Assembly (NCBI RefSeq): GCF_900184035.1
Contig: NZ_FXWP01000010.1
Coordinates: 248,001-312,000 of the forward strand
Reading direction: 5' to 3'
DNA: 64,000 nt
DNA from: Kosakonia pseudosacchari
GTDB taxonomy: Bacteria > Pseudomonadota > Gammaproteobacteria > Enterobacterales > Enterobacteriaceae
This document shows, piece by piece, positions 38,270 through 48,486 of this stretch. A program made the position numbers and the translations under genes. The number at the start of each line of letters is the position of its first letter. The first letter of the stretch is position 1. The notes under the pieces were generated by a model. The model was not told the DNA's origin. It did no database searches and saw only the letters and a list, made by a program, of their open reading frames with translations.

Positions 38270-39700
38270 CTACGAACGGGGGATGTCATCCCAGCTCCCC
38301 GGCGCCAGCTGGCGTTTGATCTCCGGATAGCGCTTCGGATCAAAGACAGGCATGACGCCAAGTTTACGCTGGCGCTGGTAATCACGCGCCAGCACTCTCA
38401 CCACTGGCGAAAGCAGCAGGATCGCGGTCAGGTTAGTAATCGCCATCAGCGCCATCATCACATCGGCGATGTGCCAGATTAGCGGCAGGCTGAAAAACGA
38501 ACCTATCAGCACCATCAGCAAAACAGCCGTGCGCAGTACCCAGATATTCCTTGCGCTATTACGGCGCAAAAAGATCAGGTTATTTTCCGCGTAGGTGTAG
38601 TTCGCCACAATCGAGGTAAACGCAAACAGCGCTACGATGACGGCAACGAAACCCGCGCCCCAGCTTCCCGTCAGCGACACCATCGCCTGCTGCATCAATT
38701 GCGTTCCGTCGATCGCGCCTGTGGCTGGCGCGGTTCCCGCGAGCAGCAGAATAAGCGCGCTGGCAGTACAGACCAGAAAGGTATCGGTCACGACGCCAAT
38801 CATCTGCACAAACCCCTGGGCGACAGGATGTGGCGGCCATGATGCGGCAGTGGCGGCGGCGTTGGGGGACGATCCCATGCCCGCTTCATTCGCGAGCATG
38901 CTGCGTTGAAAACCGCTGGTGATGGCCTGGCTCAGCGTGTAAGCCATGGTTCCGGTTGCCGCTTCCTGCCAGCCAAAAGCGCTTTTAACAATGTTCACAA
39001 GAACAGCAGGCAGCAGATTGGCATGCCACAGGCTGACGCCAAAACTGACGACAATCCAGGCCAGCGCCATGACCGGCACCATCCACTGCATCAAGCGCGC
39101 AACGTTGTTAAGCCCTTTGAGCATGAATAGGAAAGCACACGCAGCAAGCACAATCCCACTGATAAACCCGGGCACGTTCCACGCATAATGCGCGGCTTGT
39201 GCCATTGCAGTGGATTGAATGGTGTTAAACACCAGGCCATAGGTCAGCAGCAAAAAAATGGAGAACAGCACGCCCATCCAGCGCATGCCCAGCCCGCGCT
39301 CCATATACCAGGCCGGACCACCGCGCAGCTGCTGATTGTCATCACGTTCTTTGTATAATTGCGCCAGCGAACATTCGGCAAAGCTAATGATCATGCCGAT
39401 GATGGCGGAAACCCACATCCAGAAAATCGCCCCCGGGCCGCCGGTGGTCAGGGCAAACGCCACGCCCGCCAGGTTACCGCTGCCGAGCCTTGTCGCAAGG
39501 CTCAGACATAACGCCTGATACGACGAGAGCGCGCCAGGCTGTGCAACACGGCTGCTTTTCAGACTTTGGCCAAAATCGCGAATGAAACGGAAGGGGACAA
39601 ACCGGCTACGAAAAGCAAACCAGATACCTGCCGCCGCCAGCAGATAGACCATCAATGAGCCCCAAAGTATTTCACTGATGAATGAGAAAAATTCAGGCAT
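38270..39700 (-). CDS. yaaJ: AGCS-family amino-acid/sodium symporter YaaJ
   Basis: 476-residue inner-membrane transporter with about 10-11 hydrophobic segments. It belongs to the alanine or glycine:cation symporter family, recognised from GSGNLAGVAFALTTGGPGAIFWMW and the conserved SNEAG-type segment (here ANEAGMGSSPNAAA). ATG 39700 (MPEFFSFI) has AGGA at suitable distance and gives exactly the E. coli length; an ATG two codons earlier is too close to the ribosome site. Substrate not proven. Confidence 0.93.
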   Translation of the reverse strand: MPEFFSFISEILWGSLMVYLLAAAGIWFAFRSRFVPFRFIRDFGQSLKSSRVAQPGALSSYQALCLSLATRLGSGNLAGVAFALTTGGPGAIFWMWVSAIIGMIISFAECSLAQLYKERDDNQQLRGGPAWYMERGLGMRWMGVLFSIFLLLTYGLVFNTIQSTAMAQAAHYAWNVPGFISGIVLAACAFLFMLKGLNNVARLMQWMVPVMALAWIVVSFGVSLWHANLLPAVLVNIVKSAFGWQEAATGTMAYTLSQAITSGFQRSMLANEAGMGSSPNAAATAASWPPHPVAQGFVQMIGVVTDTFLVCTASALILLLAGTAPATGAIDGTQLMQQAMVSLTGSWGAGFVAVIVALFAFTSIVANYTYAENNLIFLRRNSARNIWVLRTAVLLMVLIGSFFSLPLIWHIADVMMALMAITNLTAILLLSPVVRVLARDYQRQRKLGVMPVFDPKRYPEIKRQLAPGSWDDIPRS

Positions 39701-39997
39701 TAACATTCCTCTTGTTGATGCCGGGGGTTGGCCGGGGACGTGGCTACAGGCGTGTACACATCACTTTGCAGGCAATTAATTGAGTGAGTTTACCATACAA
39801 TTTTCAGAGCATTGTCTGCGGTTGCGCTGGCAAGGCGTCGTGTTATCATCATGGGCAGACCGGTTACATCCCCCTAACAAGTATACTCGTCATACTTCTC
39901 GTTCAGGTGCGCTGGCCGCGTTAATGCGCCAGGCGCAGCAACGCGTCGTCGGTCTTAGCGTGGAGTATTAGGGTATCGTTTAAAGAGAAATATTATC

Positions 39998-40951
39998 ATG
40001 ACGGATAAATTGACCTCCCTGCGTCAGTACACCACAGTCGTGGCTGATACCGGAGATATCGCGGCAATGAAGCTGTACCAGCCGCAGGATGCAACAACTA
40101 ACCCTTCTCTCATTCTTGGGGCTGCCCAAATCCCGGAATACCGCAAACTGATTGACGACGCCGTAACCTGGGCGCGCAGCCAGAGCAGCGATCGTGCGCA
40201 GCAGGTAGTTGACGCAACAGACCGCCTGGCGGTGAACATCGGTCTGGAAATCCTCAAACTGATCCCTGGCCGTATCTCCACTGAAGTGGATGCTCGTCTC
40301 TCTTACGACACTGACGCGTCTATCGCGAAAGCAAAACGCCTGATCAAAATGTACAACGATGCAGGTATCAGCAACGATCGTATCCTGATCAAACTGGCGT
40401 CCACCTGGCAGGGTATCCGCGCTGCGGAACAGCTGGAAAAAGAGGGTATCAACTGTAACCTGACGCTGCTGTTCTCCTTTGCGCAGGCACGTGCATGTGC
40501 TGAAGCTGGCGTGTTCCTGATCTCTCCGTTCGTTGGCCGTATTCTCGACTGGTACAAAGCCAATACCGACAAGAAAGAGTACGCACCGGCAGAAGATCCG
40601 GGCGTGGTTTCCGTCACGGAAATCTACCAGTACTACAAACAGCACGGCTATGAAACCGTGGTGATGGGCGCAAGCTTCCGTAACACTGGCGAAATCATTG
40701 AGCTGGCAGGTTGCGACCGTCTGACTATCGCTCCGGCACTGCTGAAAGAGCTGTCTGAAAGCGCGGGCACCATTGAACGTAAACTTGCTTACACCGGTGA
40801 AGTGAAAGCGCGTCCTGAGCGCATCACCGAAGCGGAATTCCTGTGGCAGCACAACCAGGATCCGATGGCGGTTGATAAACTGGCGGACGGTATCCGTAAG
40901 TTTGCCGTTGACCAGGAAAAACTGGAAAAAATGATCGGCGATCTGCTGTAA
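39998..40951 (+). CDS. talB: transaldolase B
   Basis: 317-residue enzyme of the non-oxidative pentose phosphate pathway that transfers dihydroxyacetone units between sedoheptulose-7-phosphate and glyceraldehyde-3-phosphate. The Schiff-base lysine is Lys 132 in [12 protein letters not shown], with the catalytic Asp in ADTGD (residue 17) and Glu in LNxxL-type surroundings. Nearly identical to E. coli TalB. The 297-nt gap upstream (39701-39997) holds its promoter, which I did not pin down, and no credible gene. Confidence 0.98.
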   Translation: MTDKLTSLRQYTTVVADTGDIAAMKLYQPQDATTNPSLILGAAQIPEYRKLIDDAVTWARSQSSDRAQQVVDATDRLAVNIGLEILKLIPGRISTEVDARLSYDTDASIAKAKRLIKMYNDAGISNDRILIKLASTWQGIRAAEQLEKEGINCNLTLLFSFAQARACAEAGVFLISPFVGRILDWYKANTDKKEYAPAEDPGVVSVTEIYQYYKQHGYETVVMGASFRNTGEIIELAGCDRLTIAPALLKELSESAGTIERKLAYTGEVKARPERITEAEFLWQHNQDPMAVDKLADGIRKFAVDQEKLEKMIGDLL

Positions 40952-40958
40952 TCATCAG

Positions 40959-40982
40959 GCGTGGCCGGGTTCCCGGTCACGC
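40959..40982 (+). terminator. talB terminator
   Basis: GCGTGGCCGGG (40959-40969) pairs with CCCGGTCACGC (40972-40982), with one G-T pair and a minimal loop, followed by a pyrimidine-rich stretch. It starts 8 nt after the talB stop. Confidence 0.75.
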
Positions 40983-41058
40983 TTCTTCTCTCTGCTCTGT
41001 TTGCCTTTCCCCTCAGCGTGTATCATTTCGTTAAATTGTTTTTTTGTACGGAATGAAT

Positions 41059-41646
41059 ATGGACACACTACGCATTGGTTTAGTTTCGGTTTCCGATCGC
41101 GCCTCCAGCGGCGTTTATCAGGACAAAGGTTTGCCTGCACTGGAAGCATGGCTGGCAAGCGCCCTGACTACCCCGTTTCAGATTGAAACCCGTCTGATCC
41201 CGGATGAGCAAAGTATCATTGAGCAAACCCTGTGCGAACTGGTCGATGAAATGAGTTGCCACCTGGTGCTGACTACCGGCGGAACCGGGCCTGCGCGCCG
41301 CGATGTGACGCCGGATGCAACGCTGGCGGTGGCCGATCGCGAAATGCCAGGGTTTGGCGAGCAGATGCGACAAATCAGCCTCAATTTTGTACCAACGGCG
41401 ATCCTTTCCCGTCAGGTTGGGGTGATCCGCAAGCAGGCACTGATCCTCAATTTGCCCGGTCAGCCGAAATCAATAAAAGAGACGCTGGAAGGACTAAAAG
41501 ACGAAGACGGCGCAGTGAAAGTGCCGGGCATTTTTGCAAGTGTACCGTATTGTGTACAGTTACTGGATGGGCCATATGTTGAAACTGATCCGCAAGTAGT
41601 AGCATCTTTTAGACCTAAAAGCGCAAGGCGCGAAACATTATCCTAA
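41059..41646 (+). CDS. mog: molybdopterin adenylyltransferase
   Basis: 195-residue trimeric enzyme that adenylylates molybdopterin before molybdenum insertion by MoeA. The nucleotide and pterin motifs TTGGTGPARRDVTPDAT (about 73-89) and the LPGQPKSIKE segment near 138-147 are intact. ATG 41059 (MDTLRIGLVSVSDRASSG) is 5 nt after a GGAA site; an in-frame ATG two codons earlier is possible. Single gene, separated from talB by a terminator. Confidence 0.96.
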   Translation: MDTLRIGLVSVSDRASSGVYQDKGLPALEAWLASALTTPFQIETRLIPDEQSIIEQTLCELVDEMSCHLVLTTGGTGPARRDVTPDATLAVADREMPGFGEQMRQISLNFVPTAILSRQVGVIRKQALILNLPGQPKSIKETLEGLKDEDGAVKVPGIFASVPYCVQLLDGPYVETDPQVVASFRPKSARRETLS

Positions 41647-41697
41647 AAAGTCGTCTTTTATGAGATAAGCACCGCCGTCTATGGAGTGTTAATTTAT

Positions 41698-41734
41698 TTA
41701 CGGTATAGTAATTTTTAATTTACATAATCCGTAA
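41698..41734 (+). promoter_or_regulatory. AT-rich control region of the MFS gene with distant inverted repeat
   Basis: TTACGG (41698-41703) and CCGTAA (41729-41734) flank about 25 nt of AT-rich DNA that begins TATAGT. This is the only structure in the 126-nt gap and could be a regulator site for the transporter. Pattern only; no known operator recognised. Confidence 0.35.
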
Positions 41735-41772
41735 TAATTAAATTAACGCTCCCTCTTTACAAACGGTTCGCT

Positions 41773-43080
41773 ATGTCAACTTATACACGCCCTCTGAACA
41801 GACAAGACTATAAAACGCTGACGCTGGCCGCGCTGGGTGGCGCGCTGGAGTTTTACGATTTCATCATTTTTGTCTTTTTCGCCACAGTTGTTGGTGAACT
41901 CTTTTTCCCTGCGGATATCCCGGAATGGCTGCGACAGGTTCAAACCTTTGGCATTTTTGCTGCGGGTTACCTGGCGCGTCCGCTCGGCGGCATTGTGATG
42001 GCACACTTCGGCGATTTGGTCGGGCGCAAGAAGATGTTTACGCTCAGTATCCTGCTAATGGCGCTGCCCACGCTGGCAATTGGTTTGCTGCCGACTTATG
42101 CCTCGATGGGCATTGTTGCGCCGTTGCTGCTGCTGTTTATGCGCGTGCTGCAAGGCGCGGCGATTGGCGGCGAAGTGCCTGGCGCCTGGGTTTTTGTTGC
42201 GGAACATGTTCCGGCTCGCCGCATTGGCATCGCCTGCGGGACGTTGACAGCGGGGCTGACGGTAGGCATTTTGCTTGGCTCTGTAGTCGCCACGCTGGTG
42301 AACACCAGCATGACGCAGCAGGCTATTCATGATGGCGGCTGGCGTATTCCGTTCCTGTTGGGCGGGGCGTTTGGCCTGGTGGCCATGTACTTGCGTCGCT
42401 GGTTACAGGAAACGCCGATTTTCCTTGAGATGCAGCAGCGAAAGGCGTTAGCGCAGGAGTTGCCGGTCAAATCCGTGGTGCTGAAACATAAAAAAGCGGT
42501 TGTGGTTTCGATGCTGCTGACCTGGCTGTTGTCCGCCGGGATTGTGGTGGTGATCCTGATGTCGCCGGTTTGGCTGCAGAAACAGTATGGTTTCCCCCCT
42601 GCGGTAACACTGCAAGCAAACAGTATTGCTACCGTGATGCTCTGTTTGGGTTGCCTTGCTGCCGGGCTGCTGGTGGACAAATTTGGTTCCAGCCGTACCT
42701 TCATCGTTGGCAGTATTCTGCTTGCCTGTTCCAGCTGGTTTTTCTATCACCTGGTCGGCAGCCATCCTGAGCAGCTGTTTATTTTATATGGCGTGGTCGG
42801 GCTGTGCGTTGGCGTGGTGGGCGCGGTGCCTTACGTTATGGTGCGCGCCTTCCCGGCAGCGGTGCGTTTTACCGGTATTTCATTCTCTTATAATGTGTCG
42901 TATGCCATTTTCGGCGGGCTGACGCCGATTGCCGTTACTATGCTGATGGGCGTCTCGCCGATGGCTCCCGCATGGTACGTGCTGGCGCTGTCGCTGCTTG
43001 GACTGGGATTGGGGATTTTGCTGCGCCAGGATCTTCATCACCAGGATAACGTGGCTGAAGGCGCAGTACAGCAATCATAA
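41773..43080 (+). CDS. MFS transporter, metabolite:H+ symporter (MHS) type
   Basis: 435 residues with about 12 hydrophobic segments. The loop 2-3 signature GDLVGRKKMF (about 78-87) and the EFYDFIIFVFFA motif in helix 1 place it in the metabolite:H+ symporter branch that includes ProP, KgtP and ShiA. The substrate cannot be read from sequence; organic acids or compatible solutes are typical. It is absent between mog and satP in E. coli K-12. ATG 41773 has no strong ribosome site, so weak or regulated translation is possible. Followed by a shared terminator. Confidence 0.88.
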   Translation: MSTYTRPLNRQDYKTLTLAALGGALEFYDFIIFVFFATVVGELFFPADIPEWLRQVQTFGIFAAGYLARPLGGIVMAHFGDLVGRKKMFTLSILLMALPTLAIGLLPTYASMGIVAPLLLLFMRVLQGAAIGGEVPGAWVFVAEHVPARRIGIACGTLTAGLTVGILLGSVVATLVNTSMTQQAIHDGGWRIPFLLGGAFGLVAMYLRRWLQETPIFLEMQQRKALAQELPVKSVVLKHKKAVVVSMLLTWLLSAGIVVVILMSPVWLQKQYGFPPAVTLQANSIATVMLCLGCLAAGLLVDKFGSSRTFIVGSILLACSSWFFYHLVGSHPEQLFILYGVVGLCVGVVGAVPYVMVRAFPAAVRFTGISFSYNVSYAIFGGLTPIAVTMLMGVSPMAPAWYVLALSLLGLGLGILLRQDLHHQDNVAEGAVQQS

Positions 43081-43081
43081 A

Positions 43082-43107
43082 AAAACGGAGCCAAATGGCT
43101 CCGTTTT
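43082..43107. terminator. bidirectional terminator MFS/satP
   Basis: An 11-bp perfect stem, AAAACGGAGCC (43082-43092) and GGCTCCGTTTT (43097-43107), with loop AAAT, lies between two convergent genes. The A- and T-rich arms serve either strand. Confidence 0.93.
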
Positions 43108-43129
43108 GTTTTATCCGTTTGCAGAGAAA

Positions 43130-43696
43130 TTAGTGCTTCTCACCAATTGGCAACACGGTGCGTTCGAACTGCTCGTTCAGCACTTCGCCCATCGCCAGAT
43201 AGATAGCGCTGGCACCACATACCAGACCGATCCAGCCTGCGACGTGAACAATGCCTTCGTTATCAGCAAGGTGACCAATTGCCAGCAGCGCGAACAGTAC
43301 CGTCAGGCTCAGGAAAACGAATTGCAGCGCGCGTGCGCCTTTCAGCGTGCCGAAGAACATAAACAGTGTGAAGACGCCCCAAATGCCTAAATAAACGCCC
43401 AGGAAGTGACCGTTGGTTGCGTCTGCCAGCCCCATTTTCGGGAACAGCAGAATCGCCACCAGCGTCAACCAGAAAGAGCCATAAGAGGTGAATGCAGTTA
43501 AGCCGAAAGTGTTGCCTTTTTTATACTCAAGCAGGCCGGCAAAAATTTGTGCGATACCGCCATAGAAAATGCCCATCGCCAGGATAATGACATCCATCGG
43601 GAACAGACCAATATTGTGCAGGTTAAGCAGAATAGTGGTCATGCCGAAGCCCATTAAGCCCAGCGGAGCCGGATTAGCCAACTTAGTGTTGCCCAT
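43130..43696 (-). CDS. satP: acetate/succinate symporter SatP
   Basis: 188-residue inner-membrane protein with six hydrophobic segments, of the AceTr (GPR1/FUN34/YaaH) family. The family motif NPAPLGLMGFG is at residues 8-18. It takes up acetate and succinate with protons. Length equals E. coli SatP. Here it is directly next to the dnaK control region, without the yaaW-yaaI genes that separate them in E. coli K-12. Confidence 0.96.
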   Translation of the reverse strand: MGNTKLANPAPLGLMGFGMTTILLNLHNIGLFPMDVIILAMGIFYGGIAQIFAGLLEYKKGNTFGLTAFTSYGSFWLTLVAILLFPKMGLADATNGHFLGVYLGIWGVFTLFMFFGTLKGARALQFVFLSLTVLFALLAIGHLADNEGIVHVAGWIGLVCGASAIYLAMGEVLNEQFERTVLPIGEKH

Positions 43697-43842
43697 AATT
43701 CCTCAAAATAAATCAATATGAAAAGGGAAAATGAAAGCCCCGCGTCAGTCTTGAGGAGGCGGGGCGCGGCATCATAAATAGCGGCAATGCACCTGTCTAT
43801 GATCTGAACAGGTGTAAATTAAAAAATTTTTTATCGCTCCCC

Positions 43843-43870
43843 CTTGATGCGCGAGCTTGCGACCCCATCT
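43843..43870 (+). promoter_or_regulatory. dnaK P1, sigma-32 heat-shock promoter
   Basis: CTTGATG (43843-43849) and CCCCATCT (43863-43870) are separated by 13 nt, matching the sigma-32 consensus CTTGAA-N13-CCCCAT. The bases around it match the E. coli dnaK P1 region. Confidence 0.88.
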
Positions 43871-43917
43871 TGTAGTCAACCGCAGTGTGTGAACCTGAAA
43901 AAAAACAATACAGGGTA

Positions 43918-43945
43918 GTTGAAACCGCACGTTTCGCCCTTATTA
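43918..43945 (+). promoter_or_regulatory. dnaK P2, second sigma-32-type promoter
   Basis: GTTGAAAC (43918-43925) followed by CCCTTATTA (43937-43945), about 47 nt before the dnaK start, matches the proximal dnaK promoter of E. coli in position and sequence. It is weaker at the -10 than P1. Confidence 0.7.
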
Positions 43946-43991
43946 CAGGTTCACAACCACATGATGACGAATTTTTAGTGGAGACGTTTAG

Positions 43992-45905
43992 ATGGGTAAA
44001 ATTATTGGTATCGACCTTGGGACAACCAACTCTTGTGTAGCCATTATGGATGGCGCTCAGGCTCGTGTGCTGGAGAACGCCGAAGGCGATCGCACCACGC
44101 CTTCTATTATCGCTTATACACAGGATGGCGAAACTCTGGTAGGTCAGCCGGCTAAACGTCAGGCAGTGACGAACCCGCAAAACACCTTGTTTGCGATCAA
44201 ACGCCTGATTGGCCGTCGCTTCCAGGACGAGGAAGTCCAGCGTGACGAAGCTATTATGCCGTACAAAATCATCGCAGCCGACAATGGCGATGCGTGGATT
44301 GATGTAAAAGGCACCAAAATGGCGCCGCCGCAAATCTCTGCGGAAGTGCTGAAAAAAATGAAGAAAACCGCTGAAGATTACCTGGGTGAACCCGTAACTG
44401 AAGCTGTTATCACCGTTCCGGCTTACTTTAACGATGCGCAGCGTCAGGCCACCAAAGACGCCGGCCGTATCGCAGGCCTGGAAGTTAAACGTATTATCAA
44501 CGAACCGACGGCGGCAGCGCTGGCCTACGGCCTGGATAAAGAAACTGGCAACCGTACTATCGCGGTATATGACCTGGGTGGCGGTACTTTCGATATCTCT
44601 ATCATCGAAATCGACGAAGTTGATGGCGAAAAAACCTTCGAAGTTCTGGCAACCAACGGTGATACCCACCTGGGTGGTGAAGACTTCGACAGCCGACTGA
44701 TCAACTACCTGGTAGAAGAGTTCAAGAAAGATCAGGGTATCGATCTGCGTAACGATCCGCTGGCAATGCAGCGTCTGAAAGAAGCGGCAGAAAAAGCGAA
44801 AATTGAGCTCTCTTCCGCGCAGCAGACTGACGTGAACCTGCCGTATATCACTGCAGATGCGACTGGTCCGAAACACATGAACATCAAAGTGACTCGCGCG
44901 AAACTGGAAAGCCTGGTTGAAGATCTGGTTAACCGTTCCATCGAGCCGCTGAAAGTTGCACTGCAGGATGCGGGTCTGTCCGTATCTGACATCAACGACG
45001 TGATCCTGGTCGGTGGCCAGACGCGTATGCCGATGGTGCAGAAAAAAGTGGCCGAGTTCTTCGGTAAAGAGCCGCGTAAAGACGTTAACCCGGACGAAGC
45101 CGTTGCTATCGGTGCTGCGGTGCAGGGCGGTGTTCTGACTGGTGAAGTGAAAGACGTTCTGCTGCTGGACGTTACCCCGCTGTCGCTGGGTATCGAAACC
45201 ATGGGCGGCGTAATGACTGCGCTGATCAACAAAAACACCACTATCCCGACCAAGCACAGCCAGGTGTTCTCTACTGCGGAAGACAACCAGTCTGCGGTAA
45301 CCATCCATGTGCTGCAGGGTGAGCGTAAACGTGCATCCGATAACAAATCGCTGGGCCAGTTCAACCTTGATGGTATCAACCCGGCACCGCGCGGCATGCC
45401 GCAGATCGAAGTGACCTTTGATATCGATGCTGACGGTATCCTGCATGTTTCTGCGAAAGACAAAAACAGCGGTAAAGAGCAGAAGATCACCATTAAGGCT
45501 TCTTCTGGTCTGAACGAGGACGAAATCCAGAAAATGGTACGCGATGCTGAAGCAAACGCTGAAGCTGACCGTAAATTTGAAGAACTGGTGCAGACCCGTA
45601 ACCAGGCCGATCATCTGCTGCACAGCACCCGTAAGCAGGTTGAAGAAGCCGGCGACAAACTGCCAGCTGAAGATAAAACGGCTATCGACGCTGCGCTGAG
45701 CGAGCTGGAAACTGCGCTGAAAGGCGAAGACAAAGCGGATATCGAAGCGAAAATGCAGGCGCTGGCGCAGGCTTCCCAGAAACTGCTGGAAATCGCGCAG
45801 CAACAGCACGCGCAGCAGCAGGCGGGCGCTGATGCTTCCGCGAACAACGCGAAAGACGACGATGTTGTTGACGCCGAGTTTGAAGAAGTAAAAGACAAAA
45901 AATAA
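43992..45905 (+). CDS. dnaK: chaperone DnaK (Hsp70)
   Basis: 637-residue ATP-dependent chaperone. The nucleotide-binding domain (1-385) has [25 protein letters not shown] and the GGQTRMP motif. The linker [10 protein letters not shown] is near 390. The substrate-binding domain and helical lid follow, ending with the EFEEVKDKK tail that resembles the E. coli C-terminus. One residue shorter than E. coli DnaK. Heat-inducible from the two upstream sigma-32 promoters, and cotranscribed with dnaJ 85 nt downstream. Confidence 0.99.
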   Translation: MGKIIGIDLGTTNSCVAIMDGAQARVLENAEGDRTTPSIIAYTQDGETLVGQPAKRQAVTNPQNTLFAIKRLIGRRFQDEEVQRDEAIMPYKIIAADNGDAWIDVKGTKMAPPQISAEVLKKMKKTAEDYLGEPVTEAVITVPAYFNDAQRQATKDAGRIAGLEVKRIINEPTAAALAYGLDKETGNRTIAVYDLGGGTFDISIIEIDEVDGEKTFEVLATNGDTHLGGEDFDSRLINYLVEEFKKDQGIDLRNDPLAMQRLKEAAEKAKIELSSAQQTDVNLPYITADATGPKHMNIKVTRAKLESLVEDLVNRSIEPLKVALQDAGLSVSDINDVILVGGQTRMPMVQKKVAEFFGKEPRKDVNPDEAVAIGAAVQGGVLTGEVKDVLLLDVTPLSLGIETMGGVMTALINKNTTIPTKHSQVFSTAEDNQSAVTIHVLQGERKRASDNKSLGQFNLDGINPAPRGMPQIEVTFDIDADGILHVSAKDKNSGKEQKITIKASSGLNEDEIQKMVRDAEANAEADRKFEELVQTRNQADHLLHSTRKQVEEAGDKLPAEDKTAIDAALSELETALKGEDKADIEAKMQALAQASQKLLEIAQQQHAQQQAGADASANNAKDDDVVDAEFEEVKDKK

Positions 45906-45930
45906 TCGCCCTGATGCAGGGTAGATAACC

Positions 45931-45965
45931 AGCACGGGCGTCGGGGTTTTCTCCACGCCCGTGCT
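45931..45965 (+). repeat. intercistronic hairpin dnaK-dnaJ
   Basis: AGCACGGGCGT (45931-45941) and ACGCCCGTGCT (45955-45965) form a perfect 11-bp stem with a 13-nt loop that contains TTTT. There is no 3-prime T-run, so it is more likely an mRNA-processing or stability element, which could set the DnaK:DnaJ ratio, than a full terminator. Confidence 0.7.
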
Positions 45966-45990
45966 CGTATGTTAAGGGGCAGATAAACCG

Positions 45991-47136
45991 ATGGCGAAGC
46001 AAGATTATTACGAGATTTTAGGCGTTCCGAAAACAGCGGAAGAGCGTGAAATCAAAAAGGCGTACAAACGCCTGGCCATGAAATATCACCCGGACCGCAA
46101 TCAGGGCGATAAAGAGGCCGAAGCCAAATTCAAAGAAATTAAAGAAGCCTACGAAGTCCTGACTGATGCCCAAAAACGTGCGGCTTACGATCAGTACGGC
46201 CATGCGGCATTTGAACAAGGCGGCATGGGCGGTGGTGGGTTCGGCGGCGGCGGTTTTGGCGGCGGCGCGGACTTCAGCGATATTTTCGGCGATGTGTTTG
46301 GCGATATCTTTGGTGGTGGCCGTGGTCGGCAGCGTGCGGCGCGCGGCGCGGATTTGCGCTACAACATGGATTTGACGCTGGAAGAAGCGGTTCGTGGCGT
46401 CACGAAAGAGATCCGCATTCCTACGCTTGAAGAGTGCGATGTGTGCCACGGCAGTGGCGCAAAAGCGGGTACGCAGCCGCAGACTTGTCCGACCTGTCAC
46501 GGTTCTGGCCAGGTGCAGATGCGCCAGGGCTTCTTTGCCGTACAGCAGACCTGTCCGCACTGTCAGGGCCGCGGTACGCTGATTAAAGATCCGTGCAACA
46601 AATGTCACGGTCACGGTCGCGTCGAAAAATCCAAAACCTTGTCCGTTAAAATCCCGGCAGGCGTGGATACCGGCGATCGCATCCGTTTAAGCGGTGAAGG
46701 CGAAGCGGGTGAGCACGGTGCACCGGCAGGCGATCTGTACGTTCAGGTACAGGTGAAACAGCATCCGATCTTTGAACGTGAAGGTAACAACTTGTACTGC
46801 GAAGTGCCGATCAACTTTGCCATGGCGGCGCTGGGCGGTGAAATCGAAGTGCCGACGCTGGATGGTCGCGTGAAGCTGAAAGTACCGACCGAAACCCAGA
46901 CGGGCAAACTGTTCCGTATGCGCGGCAAAGGGGTGAAATCCGTTCGCGGCGGCGCACAGGGCGATTTGCTGTGTCGCGTGGTAGTAGAAACGCCGGTCGG
47001 CCTGAACGACAAACAGAAACAGTTACTCAAAGATTTGCAGGATAGCTTTGGTGGTCCGACAGGCGAAAATAACAGCCCGCGTTCCAAAAGCTTCTTCGAT
47101 GGCGTGAAGAAATTCTTTGACGATTTAACTCGTTAA
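45991..47136 (+). CDS. dnaJ: co-chaperone DnaJ (Hsp40)
   Basis: 381-residue type I J-protein. The J domain (about 4-70) carries the HPD motif in KYHPDRNQ, and a Gly/Phe-rich region (about 75-110) follows. Four CxxCxGxG zinc repeats come next ([32 protein letters not shown], about 145-210), then the C-terminal substrate-binding and dimerisation domains. Slightly longer than E. coli DnaJ (376), with the extra residues in the glycine-rich part. It stimulates DnaK ATPase and delivers substrates. Confidence 0.98.
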   Translation: MAKQDYYEILGVPKTAEEREIKKAYKRLAMKYHPDRNQGDKEAEAKFKEIKEAYEVLTDAQKRAAYDQYGHAAFEQGGMGGGGFGGGGFGGGADFSDIFGDVFGDIFGGGRGRQRAARGADLRYNMDLTLEEAVRGVTKEIRIPTLEECDVCHGSGAKAGTQPQTCPTCHGSGQVQMRQGFFAVQQTCPHCQGRGTLIKDPCNKCHGHGRVEKSKTLSVKIPAGVDTGDRIRLSGEGEAGEHGAPAGDLYVQVQVKQHPIFEREGNNLYCEVPINFAMAALGGEIEVPTLDGRVKLKVPTETQTGKLFRMRGKGVKSVRGGAQGDLLCRVVVETPVGLNDKQKQLLKDLQDSFGGPTGENNSPRSKSFFDGVKKFFDDLTR

Positions 47137-47160
47137 TTCTTCTTCATGACGTGTGATCAG

Positions 47161-47185
47161 GCCCGGCTTCTGCCGGGCTTTTTTT
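47161..47185 (+). terminator. dnaKJ terminator
   Basis: GCCCGGC (47161-47167) and GCCGGGC (47172-47178), loop TTCT, followed by seven T. It starts 24 nt after the dnaJ stop. Confidence 0.95.
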
Positions 47186-47301
47186 ATCAGTGTTTTAATT
47201 GCTCGGAAAAAGAGAGTTTATCCGCAATAATAATCTGTTTTTGTCGAGGATTAGAGCGGAGTAAGATAGCCGCCACGACGTTACAGGGATCGGAGAACAA
47301 G

Positions 47302-48465
47302 ATGAAATTATTGCAACGCTTCTTTAGCAGCGATGCCTCGGGCGGCATTGTACTGATCATCGCGGCGGCACTGGCGATGCTGTGCGCCAACCTCGGTGCT
47401 ACGCAGGATTTATACAGCTCTTTTCTGCAAACGCCCGTTGAGCTGAAAGTCGGCTCGCTGGAGATCAAAAAAGACATGCTGTTATGGATCAACGATGCGT
47501 TGATGGCAGTCTTTTTCTTAATGGTCGGTCTGGAAGTGAAATATGAACTGGTTCAGGGCACGCTCGCCAGCCGCCAGCAGGCCGTCTTTCCGGTTATCGC
47601 GGCGCTTGGCGGCATGGTCGCTCCGGCGCTGATCTTTTTGCTGTTCAATCACGATAATCCCCTGGCGAGCCATGGTTGGGCCATTCCCACGGCGACCGAT
47701 ATCGCCTTTGCGCTCGGGGTGCTGGCGTTGTTGGGCAACCGGGTTCCGCCTGTGTTGAAAGTGTTTTTGATGGCGCTGGCGATCATTGATGATCTGGGCG
47801 CGATTATTATTATCGCGTTGTTCTATACCAGCGACCTCTCAACGCTGGCACTGAGTGTTGCCGCCGGCGCGATTGTTGTGCTTGCTATCATGAATGCGTT
47901 GAATATTCGGCGCATTGGTCTTTACATGCTGGTCGGCGTTGTATTGTGGACAGCGGTGCTTAAATCCGGTGTGCATGCGACGCTCGCGGGTGTGGTAGTC
48001 GGTTTCTTTGTCCCACTCCGTGAAGAAAAGGGCGTCTCGCCGTTACATCAGCTGGTGGATGCGATTAACCCGTGGGTTGGCTGGCTGATCCTGCCGTTGT
48101 TCGCGTTTGCGAACGCGGGTGTCTCATTACATGGCATGTCCCTGGCCGGGCTTGGCGATATTTTGCCATTGGGTATTATCGCCGGTCTGGTGATTGGCAA
48201 ACCGCTGGGGATCTCGCTGTTTTGCTGGCTTGCTCTGCGTTTGAAACTGGCGAGATTGCCGCAGGGCGCGGTGTTCAAACAAATTATGGCGGTCGGCGTG
48301 CTGTGCGGTATCGGCTTTACCATGTCGATATTTATCTCCTCGCTGGCTTTTGGCGACGCGCATGCGGATATGGTTGCCTGGAGTAAGCTTGGGATCCTGA
48401 CGGGCTCTATTATTTCGGCGGTAACAGGTTATTGTCTGCTGCGCACACGTATTATCCGTGCCTGA
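47302..48465 (+). CDS. nhaA: Na+/H+ antiporter NhaA
   Basis: 387-residue inner-membrane antiporter with about 12 transmembrane helices that expels sodium in exchange for two protons at alkaline pH or high salt. The ion-binding aspartate pair is in [11 protein letters not shown] (about 163-164) and the pH-sensing histidine region in [11 protein letters not shown] 47302 ([15 protein letters not shown]) has CGGAGAA upstream; the long open frame from 47146 runs through the dnaJ terminator and is rejected. Followed by its regulator nhaR. Confidence 0.96.
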   Translation: MKLLQRFFSSDASGGIVLIIAAALAMLCANLGATQDLYSSFLQTPVELKVGSLEIKKDMLLWINDALMAVFFLMVGLEVKYELVQGTLASRQQAVFPVIAALGGMVAPALIFLLFNHDNPLASHGWAIPTATDIAFALGVLALLGNRVPPVLKVFLMALAIIDDLGAIIIIALFYTSDLSTLALSVAAGAIVVLAIMNALNIRRIGLYMLVGVVLWTAVLKSGVHATLAGVVVGFFVPLREEKGVSPLHQLVDAINPWVGWLILPLFAFANAGVSLHGMSLAGLGDILPLGIIAGLVIGKPLGISLFCWLALRLKLARLPQGAVFKQIMAVGVLCGIGFTMSIFISSLAFGDAHADMVAWSKLGILTGSIISAVTGYCLLRTRIIRA

Positions 48466-48486
48466 CGGCGAGCAGGGCAAAGGACG

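Noticed and set aside
39780..39971. 63-codon frame between yaaJ and talB
   Set aside because: No family recognised, no good ribosome site, and it lies in the expected talB promoter region. A weak possibility only.
43797..45956. 719-codon open frame antisense to dnaK
   Set aside because: It covers dnaK and both its flanks on the other strand. Long antisense frames in dnaK are a known by-product of strong codon bias. The translation is low-complexity (many F, R, H, V), and it spans the heat-shock promoters and the dnaK-dnaJ hairpin.
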